Origin: Mycolicibacterium neworleansense
Lineage (GTDB): Bacteria; Actinomycetota; Actinomycetes; Mycobacteriales; Mycobacteriaceae
Direction of reading: 5' to 3'
NCBI RefSeq assembly: GCF_001245615.1
Contig: NZ_CWKH01000001.1
Span: 1,488,001 to 1,552,000 of the forward strand
Length of the DNA stretch: 64,000 nt
The position numbers and the translations under genes are program-made. The notes beneath the pieces are model-generated. The model made no database searches. It was not told the origin of the DNA and saw nothing but the letters and a program-made list of their open reading frames with translations. Below, in pieces: positions 45,264 through 54,408 of this stretch (the stretch's first letter is position 1; the number at the start of each line of letters is the position of its first letter).

Positions 45264-46211
45264 GTGCCCGTCGGAACAGTTTTCCAGCGACTGGTCGATC
45301 TGCTGCCCATGCCCAGCCTGCGGGTCCAGCGCCTCATCGCGTTCCTGGTGATCCTCACCCAGGGCGGCATCTCGGTCACCGGGGCGATCGTCCGGGTCAC
45401 CGCCTCCGGTCTGGGCTGCCCCACGTGGCCCCAGTGTTTCCCCGGCAGCTTCACACCCGTCCCACACGCCGAAGTCGCCGTCGTGCACCAGGTGGTCGAG
45501 TTCGGCAACCGGATGATCACCTTCCTCGTGGTGCTGACCGCCATCGCCGCCGTCCTGGCCGTGACCCGGGCGCGACGCCGCCGCGAGGTGCTGATCTACG
45601 CCTGGCTGATGCCGGCCTCCACCGTGGTCCAGGCCATCATCGGCGGCATCACGGTGCGGACCGGGTTGCTGTGGTGGACCGTGGCCATCCACCTGCTGGC
45701 CTCCATGGCGATGGTGTGGCTCTCGGTTCTGCTGTTCGTCAAGATCGGCCAGCCCGACGAGGGCGCGCCGACGGCGACCGTGCCGAAACCGTTGCGGCAG
45801 TTGACCGTCCTGAGCGCCGTCATCCTGGCCGCGGTCCTGGTGACGGGCACGCTGGTGACCGGCGCCGGCCCGCATGCCGGGGACAAGAGCCTCGATCGCG
45901 TGGTACCGCGGCTACAGGTCGAGATCACCACGCTCGTGCACATGCACTCGTCGCTGCTGGTCGCCTACCTGTCGCTCATCGTTGCGCTGGGGTTCGGCCT
46001 GACCGCGGTACGTGCCGGCCGCCCCGTCATGGTCCGGCTCGCCGTTCTGGTGGCACTGGTGTGCGCGCAAGGGCTCGTCGGGGTCGTGCAGTTCTACACC
46101 GGGGTGCCGGCGGTACTGGTCGCCGTGCACGTCGCCGGTGCGGCCGCCTGTACCGCGGCGACCGCAGCGCTGTGGGCATCGATGCGTGAACGGGTCCAGG
46201 CCGGGGCCTAG
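45264..46211 (+). CDS. ctaA: Haem A synthase CtaA/COX15
   Basis: A 315-residue protein with eight membrane helices that oxidises haem O to haem A for cytochrome aa3 oxidase. Conserved features: ASGLGCPTWPQC with a cysteine pair in the first loop (about 47-58), HQVVEFGNR (His/Glu motif, about 74-82), and histidines in TVAIHLLAS, LVHMHSSLL and VAVHVAGA, which bind haem in the two four-helix halves. Rv1456c is the counterpart, formerly called an antibiotic-transport protein. GTG start, probably leaderless. Confidence 0.92.
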   Translation: MPVGTVFQRLVDLLPMPSLRVQRLIAFLVILTQGGISVTGAIVRVTASGLGCPTWPQCFPGSFTPVPHAEVAVVHQVVEFGNRMITFLVVLTAIAAVLAVTRARRRREVLIYAWLMPASTVVQAIIGGITVRTGLLWWTVAIHLLASMAMVWLSVLLFVKIGQPDEGAPTATVPKPLRQLTVLSAVILAAVLVTGTLVTGAGPHAGDKSLDRVVPRLQVEITTLVHMHSSLLVAYLSLIVALGFGLTAVRAGRPVMVRLAVLVALVCAQGLVGVVQFYTGVPAVLVAVHVAGAAACTAATAALWASMRERVQAGA

Positions 46212-46227
46212 ACCCGGCGCATCCTCG

Positions 46228-47031
46228 TCAGTGCGTCCACCCGGCCGCGGTCTGCGCGTCGAACGTCGCGTCGATCCGATCGAACCTACGGCGAATCGAA
46301 GTTCGTGACGCCTCGTGCGGCAACACATACAGGCGATCGGCGAGGACCGCCTCGGCCGTGAGCCGGGCGACCTCGTCGACGTCGAGTACGTCGTTGCCGG
46401 TGATGAGTTGGTCCTCGACCACCTGGCCGCGTGCCCGCGCCGACGTGGCAAGGAGGTTGGTGCCCACCATCATCGGGCACAGCACCGAAACCCCGATCCC
46501 GTTGTCGCCGACCTCACGGGCCAGCACCTCGGCCAGCGCGACCACACCGTATTTGGCCACGCAGTACGCGCCGAGCCCGACGTTGGGGACCAACCCGGCG
46601 AAGGACGCGGTGAACAACACGTGCCCGCCCTGGCCCTGCTCGATCAGCCGGGGCAAGAACGCCTCGACACCGTGAACCGGTCCCCACAGGTCGACATCGA
46701 GAATGAAATGCCAGTCGTCATGGGTCATCTGTGCAACCGGCCCGTCGACGGCCACGCCGGCGTTGTTGAACACCACGTGCACGGCGCCGAGCAACCGGAA
46801 GGCCTCGTCGGCGAGGTGGGTGACCTGGTCCAGTTCGCGGACATCGCACGGCACGCCGTGGGCGTCGTACCCCTCTGATCGCAATTGCGCGACAGCGCGA
46901 CCGAGCGCCGTTTCGTCGTAGTCGGCCAGCACAATACGGGCGCCACGCATGGCGAACTGCCGCGCTGTCGCCAAGCCGATGCCGCTGGCCCCGCCGGTGA
47001 CCACGGCGCCCCGCCCTTCAAAGGTGTCCAC
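46228..47031 (-). CDS. Short-chain dehydrogenase/reductase
   Basis: A 267-residue classical SDR: TGGASGIG (12-19), NNAGVAV (NAG motif, about 89-95), catalytic Tyr and Lys in AYCVAKYG (about 154-161). The C-terminal part resembles mycobacterial SDRs of unknown substrate, often acting on hydroxy-lipids or alcohols. GTG 47031 is preceded by TAGAGT at a 7-nt distance, so it may be leaderless; the ATP-grasp gene ends 45 nt upstream on the same strand. Confidence 0.85.
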   Translation of the reverse strand: MDTFEGRGAVVTGGASGIGLATARQFAMRGARIVLADYDETALGRAVAQLRSEGYDAHGVPCDVRELDQVTHLADEAFRLLGAVHVVFNNAGVAVDGPVAQMTHDDWHFILDVDLWGPVHGVEAFLPRLIEQGQGGHVLFTASFAGLVPNVGLGAYCVAKYGVVALAEVLAREVGDNGIGVSVLCPMMVGTNLLATSARARGQVVEDQLITGNDVLDVDEVARLTAEAVLADRLYVLPHEASRTSIRRRFDRIDATFDAQTAAGWTH

Positions 47032-47038
47032 CCGGCCG

Positions 47039-47044
47039 ACTCTA
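47039..47044 (-). promoter_or_regulatory. -10 box (TAGAGT) of the SDR gene
   Basis: On the minus strand TAGAGT is followed by 7 nt and the GTG start of the SDR, the leaderless pattern seen repeatedly here. Confidence 0.4.
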
Positions 47045-47076
47045 GGGCGGCTCTGTCGACCAGTTCGTCCAGTTCG

Positions 47077-48015
47077 TCAGAAACCCCGGTGCGACAGCGG
47101 GCCCAGCCCGAAGCGCTCCAGCGCGGCCTCCACACCGACGGCGAACTGCCGCTCGGCGTCCGCCCGATCGCGCGCACGGAGCTGGCGGAATCCCAGACCG
47201 GGTTCGACCAGTTCCAGCTCGAGCAGGCGGGGGTCCTCCGGTCCGCCGATCACATCGACGCGGGCGTACACCAGCTCCTCGGCGTCGAAATCGAACAGCC
47301 GGACCACCGCGTCGACCGCCTGGTGGCCGACCCGCCAGACTTCTTCGCCGGGATCGGCCGGCGACAGCGACTCCTGCGCATAGGTGCCAGTCTCCTCGAA
47401 CTCGGGTGACTGCCCGGCCGGCGGCAGGATCGGCCCCTTGGTGAAGGCATGGGATTTCTTGCCGCCCAAGAACACCAGCGCGGTTTCGCCGTCGGAGATC
47501 CGCGCGTCGTACGGCTGCACCAGTACCGCGTGGCCACCGGCGTGCAGAGCCTCCGCGTGAGCCAGCGCCTCCGTGGCGTCGACGAACCGCTGGGCCCCGG
47601 CCGAGCCCGCCCCCACCGCGGGCTTCACCACCACCTCACCGTCGGGCACGCTGACCTTCTCTCCGACCGCGAAGTATCCGGTCGGCACCACGGGAACACC
47701 CATGCGGTGCAGATCGTCGAGGTAGCGCTTGTCGGTGTTCCACTGCACGATCTGCGCGGGGTTGATCAGGTGGCGCACCGACCGGGTCCAGGCCAGGAAC
47801 TCATCGAGACGCTCGGCGTAGTCCCAGGTGGCCCGCAAGACCACCAGGTCGGCATCGAGGGTGGCCGGATCGTCCCAGGGCAGCCAGCGGGCATGCAGAC
47901 CGCGGTTGCGCAGCGCCATCAGCAGGCCGGCGTCGTCACCGTCGCCTTCCGGCAATGCCGCACAACCAGCCAACACGATGCGGGGATGGAACACATCCGG
48001 ACGGGCAAGCTTCAC
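47077..48015 (-). CDS. ATP-grasp family protein of unknown substrate
   Basis: A 312-residue protein with an ATP-grasp fold similar to RimK/glutathione-synthase-type ligases. N-terminal pre-ATP-grasp part (about 10-95; WLPWDDP, VVLRATWDYAERLDEFL), NTDKRYLDDL, then VVVKPAVGAGSAGAQR (about 128-143) as the phosphate-binding loop, and LLELELVEPGLGF near the C-terminus for metal ligands. It probably ligates an amine to a carboxylate; the substrates are unknown. GTG 48015 follows TATCAT by 7 nt (leaderless). Divergent from qor with only about 20 bp between. Confidence 0.8.
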   Translation of the reverse strand: MKLARPDVFHPRIVLAGCAALPEGDGDDAGLLMALRNRGLHARWLPWDDPATLDADLVVLRATWDYAERLDEFLAWTRSVRHLINPAQIVQWNTDKRYLDDLHRMGVPVVPTGYFAVGEKVSVPDGEVVVKPAVGAGSAGAQRFVDATEALAHAEALHAGGHAVLVQPYDARISDGETALVFLGGKKSHAFTKGPILPPAGQSPEFEETGTYAQESLSPADPGEEVWRVGHQAVDAVVRLFDFDAEELVYARVDVIGGPEDPRLLELELVEPGLGFRQLRARDRADAERQFAVGVEAALERFGLGPLSHRGF

Positions 48016-48022
48016 CCCCGCG

Positions 48023-48028
48023 ATGATA
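48023..48028 (-). promoter_or_regulatory. -10 box (TATCAT) of the ATP-grasp gene
   Basis: TATCAT, close to the TATAAT ideal, is followed by 7 nt and the GTG at 48015. Because the divergent quinone reductase starts within 8-20 bp, the two promoters must overlap. Confidence 0.5.
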
Positions 48029-48035
48029 GGTGTGG

Positions 48036-49022
48036 ATGATGGATGGCGTGTATGCCATCGAAGTTGCCGAGACCGGCGGACCCGAAGTCCTGAGCTACGT
48101 CGAGCGGCCCGAGCCCGCCCCGGGCCCCGGCGAGGTACTGATCAAGGCCGAGGCCATCGGCGTCAACTTCATCGACACCTACTTCCGGTCCGGGCAGTAT
48201 CCGCGGGACCTGCCGTTCATCGTCGGGTCGGAGGTCTGCGGCACCGTCGCCGCAGTCGGCGACGACGTGGCGGCACTGGCTGTCGGGGACCGCGTGGTGA
48301 CCGCCAACGCGACCGGCGCCTACGCCGATTTCTGCGTCGCCCCGGCCGATTTCGTGGCCTATGTGCCCGACGGCGTAGCGCCCGACGCGATCGCGTCGGC
48401 GCTCCTGAAGGGTATGACCGCGCACTACCTGATCAAGTCCACCTACGCTGTGCAGCCCAACGACACCGTGCTGGTGCATGCCGGCGCCGGCGGCGTCGGC
48501 CTGATCCTCACCCAATGGGCCACAAGCATCGGCACCCGGGTGATCACCACCGCCTCGACACCGCAGAAAGCCGAACTGTCCCGCCAGGCCGGAGCCGTCG
48601 AGGTGCTCGACTATCCCGAAGACCCAGCTGAGTTCGGCGACAAGATCCGCGATCTCACCGGCGGCGCGGGTGTGGCCGCCGTCTATGACGGAGTCGGCGC
48701 ATCGACGTTCGACGCGAGCCTGGCCAGCCTCGCGGTGCGCGGCACGCTGGCCCTGTTCGGTGCGGCCAGCGGACCGGTGCCGCCGGTGGATCCGCAGCGT
48801 CTCAACGCCGCCGGCTCGGTGTTCCTGACCCGGCCGACGCTGGCTCACCACACCCGCACGCCCGATGAATTCTCTTGGCGGGCAGGTGAATTGATCAATG
48901 CCATCGCAGACGGTTCGATCACCATCACCGTCGGCGGCCGGTACCCGCTGGCCGAGGCCGGCCAGGCCCACACCGACCTGCAGGGCCGCAAGACCGTCGG
49001 CTCGATCGTGCTGGTGCCCTAG
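48036..49022 (+). CDS. qor: Zeta-crystallin-like NADPH:quinone reductase
   Basis: A 328-residue MDR-superfamily quinone reductase without zinc ligands. N-terminal GroES-like domain (NFIDTYFRSGQYP), Rossmann part with the nucleotide motif GAGGVGLILTQW (about 150-161), and conserved FGAASGPVPP. Start is uncertain between GTG 48030, ATG 48036, ATG 48039 and GTG 48048; conservation begins at AIEVAETGGPEV. Counterpart: Rv1454c. Its TAG overlaps the TAG of the convergent DUF1254 gene through a shared CTAG. Confidence 0.9.
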   Translation: MMDGVYAIEVAETGGPEVLSYVERPEPAPGPGEVLIKAEAIGVNFIDTYFRSGQYPRDLPFIVGSEVCGTVAAVGDDVAALAVGDRVVTANATGAYADFCVAPADFVAYVPDGVAPDAIASALLKGMTAHYLIKSTYAVQPNDTVLVHAGAGGVGLILTQWATSIGTRVITTASTPQKAELSRQAGAVEVLDYPEDPAEFGDKIRDLTGGAGVAAVYDGVGASTFDASLASLAVRGTLALFGAASGPVPPVDPQRLNAAGSVFLTRPTLAHHTRTPDEFSWRAGELINAIADGSITITVGGRYPLAEAGQAHTDLQGRKTVGSIVLVP

Positions 49023-49960
49023 ACCGGCTGGATGTCCGGGAACGTCCAGGAGCCGTCGAGGATCTCAGGCCGCGGCCGGTACAGCCGGACGATGTAGTTC
49101 CAGCCCGCGGTGACCGGCAGCAGATTGGCTGCGCCGGTCCCACCGAACTGCACCGTGGTGGAACCGTCCGGGTCCTTGACCGCGGTGACATTGTTCACCG
49201 AGTAGGCGTTCTGCGGGTTCGCGGTGAAATAGCCGTCCTTGTTGTAGACCGTCACCGACCAGAATCCGTCCACCGGGACGTCTTTGACGGTCAGCCGGTG
49301 CACGGTGGTGCCGTCGTTCCCGGCCGGCACCACGGTGAGATACATCGCATCGCGCGCGGGGTTTCCGCCCCAGGCGAACGCCGAGCCGATGAGGTGACGC
49401 ACCGGGTCCACCTCGTATTTGGCACCGAACATGGCCGTGCTGTCCGTCAGCGTGGTGGACAGTGTGATGAGCGCATCACGAACCGTCTTCTGGCTGACCG
49501 GATCCCACTGCGGAATCTCGAAGAACCCCGGATCCGCCTGGGACACGCCGATGGCGTCCTGTAGCGCATGCACCGCGGCCAGGTCGGCGGTATCGCCGGG
49601 GTCGACCAGGGTGCGGACTGCCACGATCGCATAGCGCGCATCGACGGAATCCCGGCTGAACGTCACCTCGGCCGGCGCATAGGCGACGTTGGTTGTGTAG
49701 TGATCCTCGCTGATGACCTGGAGCGACATGAACCGGCCCGCGCTGTCGGGAAGCGTGATCGTCACGGGCCCGCCGTCGAGATCGAACACCGCGGCCGAAT
49801 ACAGCGTGTCCCGGTTCTGCCGGATGACGATCTGGTGATCGACCGGGGTCAGATCACGGTTGTGGAAGAACTTCCCGAACCCACCGTCCTTCACGGCTCC
49901 GGCGAAGTACTGATCGGATTCGGCGCGCGCGAAGTTGTCAGGACTCACATGTTCGGTCAT
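49019..49960 (-). CDS. DUF1254/DUF1214-domain protein
   Basis: A 313-residue protein with an N-terminal DUF1254 region (FFHNRDLTPVDHQIVIRQNRDTLYSAAVFDL, about 30-60 in parts) and a C-terminal DUF1214 region (GFWSVTVYNKDGYFTANPQNAYSVNN, about 235-262 in parts, and the ending GWNYIVRLYRPRPEILDGSWTFP). No signal peptide is seen, although many relatives are exported. Biochemical role unknown. ATG 49960; it stands alone between qor and ctaB. Confidence 0.82.
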   Translation of the reverse strand: MTEHVSPDNFARAESDQYFAGAVKDGGFGKFFHNRDLTPVDHQIVIRQNRDTLYSAAVFDLDGGPVTITLPDSAGRFMSLQVISEDHYTTNVAYAPAEVTFSRDSVDARYAIVAVRTLVDPGDTADLAAVHALQDAIGVSQADPGFFEIPQWDPVSQKTVRDALITLSTTLTDSTAMFGAKYEVDPVRHLIGSAFAWGGNPARDAMYLTVVPAGNDGTTVHRLTVKDVPVDGFWSVTVYNKDGYFTANPQNAYSVNNVTAVKDPDGSTTVQFGGTGAANLLPVTAGWNYIVRLYRPRPEILDGSWTFPDIQPV

Positions 49961-50008
49961 GACGACAACGCTGCCACACCAACGACGTTGGGGCGACGGT
50001 TCGCGGGG

Positions 50009-50941
50009 CTAGCGGCCGAAGATCGTCGGCAGCGCCAGCGCCGAGTCGATGGCCAGCGCGCAGAACACCACGGCCAGGTAGTTGTTCGACTGCAGGAACA
50101 ACCGCAGCGGCTTGACCGGCTCCCCGCGCTTCACCCCGGAGTACAGCTGGTGGGCCATCACCAGGAACCACGCGCCGGCCAGCAGGGCCACAGCACCGTA
50201 GAGCCATCCGGTGGCCAGCGCCAGCACCAGCGTGGTGAGCACCGTCAGCCAGGTGTAGATCAAGATCTGGCGGGTGACCTCACGCTCAGTGGCCACGGCG
50301 GGCAGCATCGGCACGCCGGCCGCCTTGTAGTCGTCCTTGTACCGCATCGCCAGGGCCCAGGTGTGCGGCGGCGTCCAGAAGAAGATGATGAGGAACATCA
50401 CCAACGCCGGCCACTGGATGGTCCCGGTCACCGCGGACCAGCCGATCATCACGGGCATGCAGCCGGCCGCCCCGCCCCACACGACGTTCTGCGAGGTGCG
50501 GCGTTTGAGCAGCAACGTGTAAACGAAGACGTAGAACGCGATCGTGGCCATGGCCAGCAACCCGGACAGCAGATTCGACGTCCACCACAGCCAGCCGAAC
50601 GAAGTGACCGAGAGGACCAGACCGAAGATCAGCGCGTGCCGGGTCGGCACCGAAGCCTGAGCCAGCGGGCGACGGGCGGTCCGCTTCATCACCTTGTCGA
50701 TGTCGGCGTCCACCACACAGTTGAGCGTGTTGGCACCGGCCGCCGCGAGCCCCCCGCCGATCAGGGTGTTGAGGATCAGCAGCGGGTCAATTGTGCCGCG
50801 GGCCGCCAATAGCATCGCCGGAATGGTGGTGACCAGCAACAACTCGATCACGCGCGGCTTGGTCAACGCCAAATACGACAGGAAGGTGGATCGTATTCGG
50901 CTCGGCGCCCCATTGATGAGCCGGCGCTCGCGAATGCTCAC
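50009..50941 (-). CDS. ctaB: Protohaem IX farnesyltransferase CtaB
   Basis: A 310-residue UbiA-family prenyltransferase with about nine membrane helices that makes haem O from haem B and farnesyl diphosphate, one step before CtaA. The two aspartate-rich motifs are [20 protein letters not shown] (about 79-98) and [13 protein letters not shown] (about 203-215). GTG start with GAGGAG 8 nt upstream. Divergent from tkt, as Rv1451 is from Rv1449c. Confidence 0.95.
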   Translation of the reverse strand: MSIRERRLINGAPSRIRSTFLSYLALTKPRVIELLLVTTIPAMLLAARGTIDPLLILNTLIGGGLAAAGANTLNCVVDADIDKVMKRTARRPLAQASVPTRHALIFGLVLSVTSFGWLWWTSNLLSGLLAMATIAFYVFVYTLLLKRRTSQNVVWGGAAGCMPVMIGWSAVTGTIQWPALVMFLIIFFWTPPHTWALAMRYKDDYKAAGVPMLPAVATEREVTRQILIYTWLTVLTTLVLALATGWLYGAVALLAGAWFLVMAHQLYSGVKRGEPVKPLRLFLQSNNYLAVVFCALAIDSALALPTIFGR

Positions 50942-51175
50942 GCAAATAACTCCTCGGGTGGCGTCACGCGGCTTCTACTACACACGATGGTAGACCGCCG
51001 CCCGAACAGCTCGGCACCGCAGGGTCATGTTCGGCGGCAACACCGGGGTAAACGACGGGGTATCGGTGTGAGAACCAGTCTGCATCGGACGAGTCCGCCC
51101 CACTAGGGTGTTTGTCGTAGCAGCATGGCAACTGCGTGCACGTGCCGGCAGATTGAAGACGAGGAAGTGAGCTTA
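50942..51175. promoter_or_regulatory. Divergent ctaB/tkt promoter region
   Basis: The 234-bp gap holds a TAGGGT box at 51104-51109 for tkt (transcript start near 51116, leader of about 60 nt) and a TACCAT box read on the minus strand near 50988-50993 for ctaB. An ATG at 51125 is in frame with tkt and opens a short N-terminal extension with two cysteines; it has no good ribosome-binding site. No other gene is seen. Confidence 0.35.
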
Positions 51176-53266
51176 GTGACCACCGCCGAAGAGATCACCG
51201 CTCTCACCCAGCCCAACCACCCAGATGACTGGACCGAACTCGACAGCGTTGCGGTCGACACCGTCCGGGTGCTCGCGGCTGACGCGGTGCAGAAGGTCGG
51301 CAACGGCCACCCGGGGACAGCGATGAGCCTGGCACCGCTGGCCTACACGCTGTTCCAGCGGCAGCTGCGCCACGACCCCAGCGACACCGAGTGGATCGGC
51401 CGAGACCGCTTCGTGCTGTCTTGCGGGCATTCCAGCCTGACCCTGTACCTGCAGCTCTACCTCGGCGGCTTCGGCCTGGAGCTGGCCGACATCGAGGCAC
51501 TGCGCACCTGGGGTTCACTGACGCCGGGCCATCCCGAGTACCACCACACCAAGGGCGTGGAGATCACCACCGGCCCGCTGGGCCAGGGTCTGGCCTCGGC
51601 GGTCGGAATGGCGATGGCCGCCCGTTACGAGCGCGGCCTGTTCGATCCCGACACCGCCCCGGGTGAGAGCCCGTTCGACCACTACATCTACGTGGTGGCC
51701 TCGGACGGTGACATCGAGGAAGGCGTCACCAGCGAAGCCTCGTCGCTCGCAGGCACCCAACAGCTCGGCAATCTCATCGTGTTCTGGGACGACAACAAGA
51801 TCTCCATCGAGCACAACACCGACATCGCGTTGAGCGAGGACGTGCCCGCGCGCTACCGCGCCTACGGCTGGCACGTCCAGGAGGTCGAGGGCGGCGAGAA
51901 CGTAGCCGGCATAGAAGAAGCCATCGCGGCCGCCAAGAAGGTCACCGACAAGCCGTCGTTCATCGCGCTGCGCACGATCATCGGCTACCCCGCCCCCACC
52001 AAGATGAACACCGGCGGCGTGCACGGTTCGGCACTGGGCGCCGACGAGGTGGCGGCCACCAAGAAGATCCTCGGCTTCGACCCGGACAAGAGCTTCGAGG
52101 TGCGCGACGACGTCATCGCCCACACCCGTGAGCTGGTGGCCCGCGGCAAGCAGGCACACGCCGATTGGCAGGTGGGCTTCGACGCCTGGGCCGAGCGTGA
52201 GCCCGAGCGCAAGCAGCTGCTGGACCGGCTGCTGGCACAGAAGCTCCCCGAGGGCTGGGACGCCGACCTGCCGCACTGGGACGTCGACTCCAAGCCGGTG
52301 GCCACCCGTGCCGCCTCCGGCGCCGTGCTGGCCGCCGTCGGGCAGACCCTTCCCGAGCTGTGGGGCGGGTCGGCCGACCTCGCCGGCAGCAACAACACCA
52401 CGATCAAGGGCGCGAACTCGTTTGGGCCGCCCTCGATCTCGACCGAGGACTGGAACGCGACCTGGTACGGCCGCACCCTGCACTTCGGCATCCGTGAGCA
52501 TGCGATGGGCGCGATCCTGTCCGGCATCGTGCTGCACGGCCCGACCCGGCCCTACGGCGGAACTTTCCTGCAGTTCTCGGATTACATGCGCCCGGCCGTG
52601 CGTTTGGCCTCATTGATGAACATCGATCCGATCTACGTGTGGACGCACGACTCGATCGGCCTCGGTGAGGACGGTCCGACCCACCAGCCGATCGAACACC
52701 TGGCGGCGCTGCGCGCGATCCCGAACCTGTCGGTGGTGCGACCGGGCGATCCGAACGAGACCGCCTATGCGTGGAAGACCGTGCTGGAGCGCACCGCCAG
52801 CACCGGCCCGGTGGGGTTGATCCTGACCCGGCAGGGCGTCCCGGTGATCGAGGGCACCAGCGCCGAAGGTGTGGCCCGCGGCGGCTATGTGCTCGGCGGC
52901 ACCCCGGAGGACAACCCCGACGTGGTGATCATCGCCACGGGCTCCGAGCTTCAGCTCGCCGTCGCGGCGCAGAAGCTGCTGGCGGACAAGGACATCAACG
53001 CCAGCGTGGTGTCGATGCCGTGTGTCGAGTGGTTCGAATCGCAGCCCAAGGAGTACCGCGATTCGGTACTGCCACCGGCGGTTTCGGCCCGGGTGGCGGT
53101 CGAGGCCGCGGTGGCGCAGAGTTGGTACAAGCTGGTCGGAGACACCGGCGAGATCGTCTCGATCGAGCACTACGGTGCCTCCGCCGACGACAAGACGCTG
53201 TTCCGTGAGTTCGGTTTCACCCCCGAGGCCGTGGCGGCTGCGGCGGAACGATCCCTAGACAACTAG
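51176..53266 (+). CDS. tkt: Transketolase
   Basis: A 696-residue thiamine-diphosphate enzyme exchanging two-carbon units in the pentose phosphate pathway. ThDP motif [10 protein letters not shown]...DDN (about 178-215), N-terminal [16 protein letters not shown], and catalytic Glu in [12 protein letters not shown] 51176 is chosen from GAGGA about 10 nt upstream and conservation beginning at TTAEEI; M. tuberculosis Tkt has 700 residues. First gene of tkt-tal-zwf-opcA-pgl. Confidence 0.96.
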   Translation: MTTAEEITALTQPNHPDDWTELDSVAVDTVRVLAADAVQKVGNGHPGTAMSLAPLAYTLFQRQLRHDPSDTEWIGRDRFVLSCGHSSLTLYLQLYLGGFGLELADIEALRTWGSLTPGHPEYHHTKGVEITTGPLGQGLASAVGMAMAARYERGLFDPDTAPGESPFDHYIYVVASDGDIEEGVTSEASSLAGTQQLGNLIVFWDDNKISIEHNTDIALSEDVPARYRAYGWHVQEVEGGENVAGIEEAIAAAKKVTDKPSFIALRTIIGYPAPTKMNTGGVHGSALGADEVAATKKILGFDPDKSFEVRDDVIAHTRELVARGKQAHADWQVGFDAWAEREPERKQLLDRLLAQKLPEGWDADLPHWDVDSKPVATRAASGAVLAAVGQTLPELWGGSADLAGSNNTTIKGANSFGPPSISTEDWNATWYGRTLHFGIREHAMGAILSGIVLHGPTRPYGGTFLQFSDYMRPAVRLASLMNIDPIYVWTHDSIGLGEDGPTHQPIEHLAALRAIPNLSVVRPGDPNETAYAWKTVLERTASTGPVGLILTRQGVPVIEGTSAEGVARGGYVLGGTPEDNPDVVIIATGSELQLAVAAQKLLADKDINASVVSMPCVEWFESQPKEYRDSVLPPAVSARVAVEAAVAQSWYKLVGDTGEIVSIEHYGASADDKTLFREFGFTPEAVAAAAERSLDN

Positions 53267-53292
53267 CGACGACTAGCAGGAGAAGGCGAATC

Positions 53293-54408
53293 ATGACTCA
53301 GAACCCGAATCTCGCGGCGCTGAGTGCCGCGGGTGTGTCCGTCTGGCTCGACGATCTTTCGCGCGACCGATTGCAGACCGGCAATCTGCAGGAACTGATC
53401 GACACCCGCAGCGTGGTGGGGGTCACGACCAACCCGTCGATCTTCCAGGCCGCACTGTCGAAGGGCACCGCCTACGACGCGCAGGTCAAGGAACTCGCCG
53501 AGCGGGGCGCCGACGTCGACGCCACCATCCGCACGGTCACCACCGACGACGTCCGCAACGCCTGCGATGTCCTGGCCAAGCAGTATGAGGCCTCGGGCGG
53601 CATTGACGGCCGGGTGTCGATCGAGGTCGACCCGCGCCTGGCCCACGACACCGACAAGACGATCCTGCAGGCGATCGAGCTGTGGAAGATCGTCGACCGG
53701 CCCAACCTGCTGATCAAGATTCCGGCGACGCTCGCCGGGCTGCCCGCGATCACCGCGGTGATCGCCGAGGGTATCTCGGTCAACGTCACGCTGATCTTCT
53801 CGGTCGAGCGGCACCGCGCCGTGATGGACGCCTACCTGGCCGGCCTGGAGGCCGCCAAGGAAGCGGGCCACGATCTGTCCAAGATCCATTCCGTCGCATC
53901 GTTCTTCGTGTCCCGCGTGGACACTGAGATCGACAACCGGCTGGAGAAGATCGGCTCGGAGGATGCGTTGGCCCTGCGCGGCAAGGCCGGCGTGGCCAAC
54001 TCGCGCCTGGCGTATGCGGCCTACGAGGAAGTCTTCGGCGGCGAGCGGTTCGCCGCACTCAAGGGTGAGGGGGCCCGCGTACAGCGCGTGCTGTGGGCGT
54101 CCACCGGCGTCAAGAACCCGGACTACCCCGATACGCTCTACGTCACCGAGTTGGTCGCGCCGCACACGGTCAACACGTTGCCGGAGAAGACGCTGGAGGC
54201 GGTCGCCGATCACGGCAAGATCGCCGGTGACACCATCACCGGGACTGCGGCGCCGTCGCAGGAGACCTTCGACAAACTCAGCGCCGTCGGCATCGACCTG
54301 GTCGATGTGTTCAAGGTGCTCGAAGACGAGGGTGTGGACAAGTTCGAGAAGTCGTGGCAGGAACTGCTCGACGCGACACAGGGCCAACTCGACGCCGCAA
54401 AGAAATGA
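53293..54408 (+). CDS. tal: Transaldolase
   Basis: A 371-residue transaldolase moving dihydroxyacetone units between sugar phosphates. The Schiff-base lysine is K142 in [21 protein letters not shown] (43-55) is the class signature. ATG preceded by AGGAGAAGG; 26 nt after tkt; its stop overlaps the zwf ATG (ATGA). Confidence 0.96.
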   Translation: MTQNPNLAALSAAGVSVWLDDLSRDRLQTGNLQELIDTRSVVGVTTNPSIFQAALSKGTAYDAQVKELAERGADVDATIRTVTTDDVRNACDVLAKQYEASGGIDGRVSIEVDPRLAHDTDKTILQAIELWKIVDRPNLLIKIPATLAGLPAITAVIAEGISVNVTLIFSVERHRAVMDAYLAGLEAAKEAGHDLSKIHSVASFFVSRVDTEIDNRLEKIGSEDALALRGKAGVANSRLAYAAYEEVFGGERFAALKGEGARVQRVLWASTGVKNPDYPDTLYVTELVAPHTVNTLPEKTLEAVADHGKIAGDTITGTAAPSQETFDKLSAVGIDLVDVFKVLEDEGVDKFEKSWQELLDATQGQLDAAKK

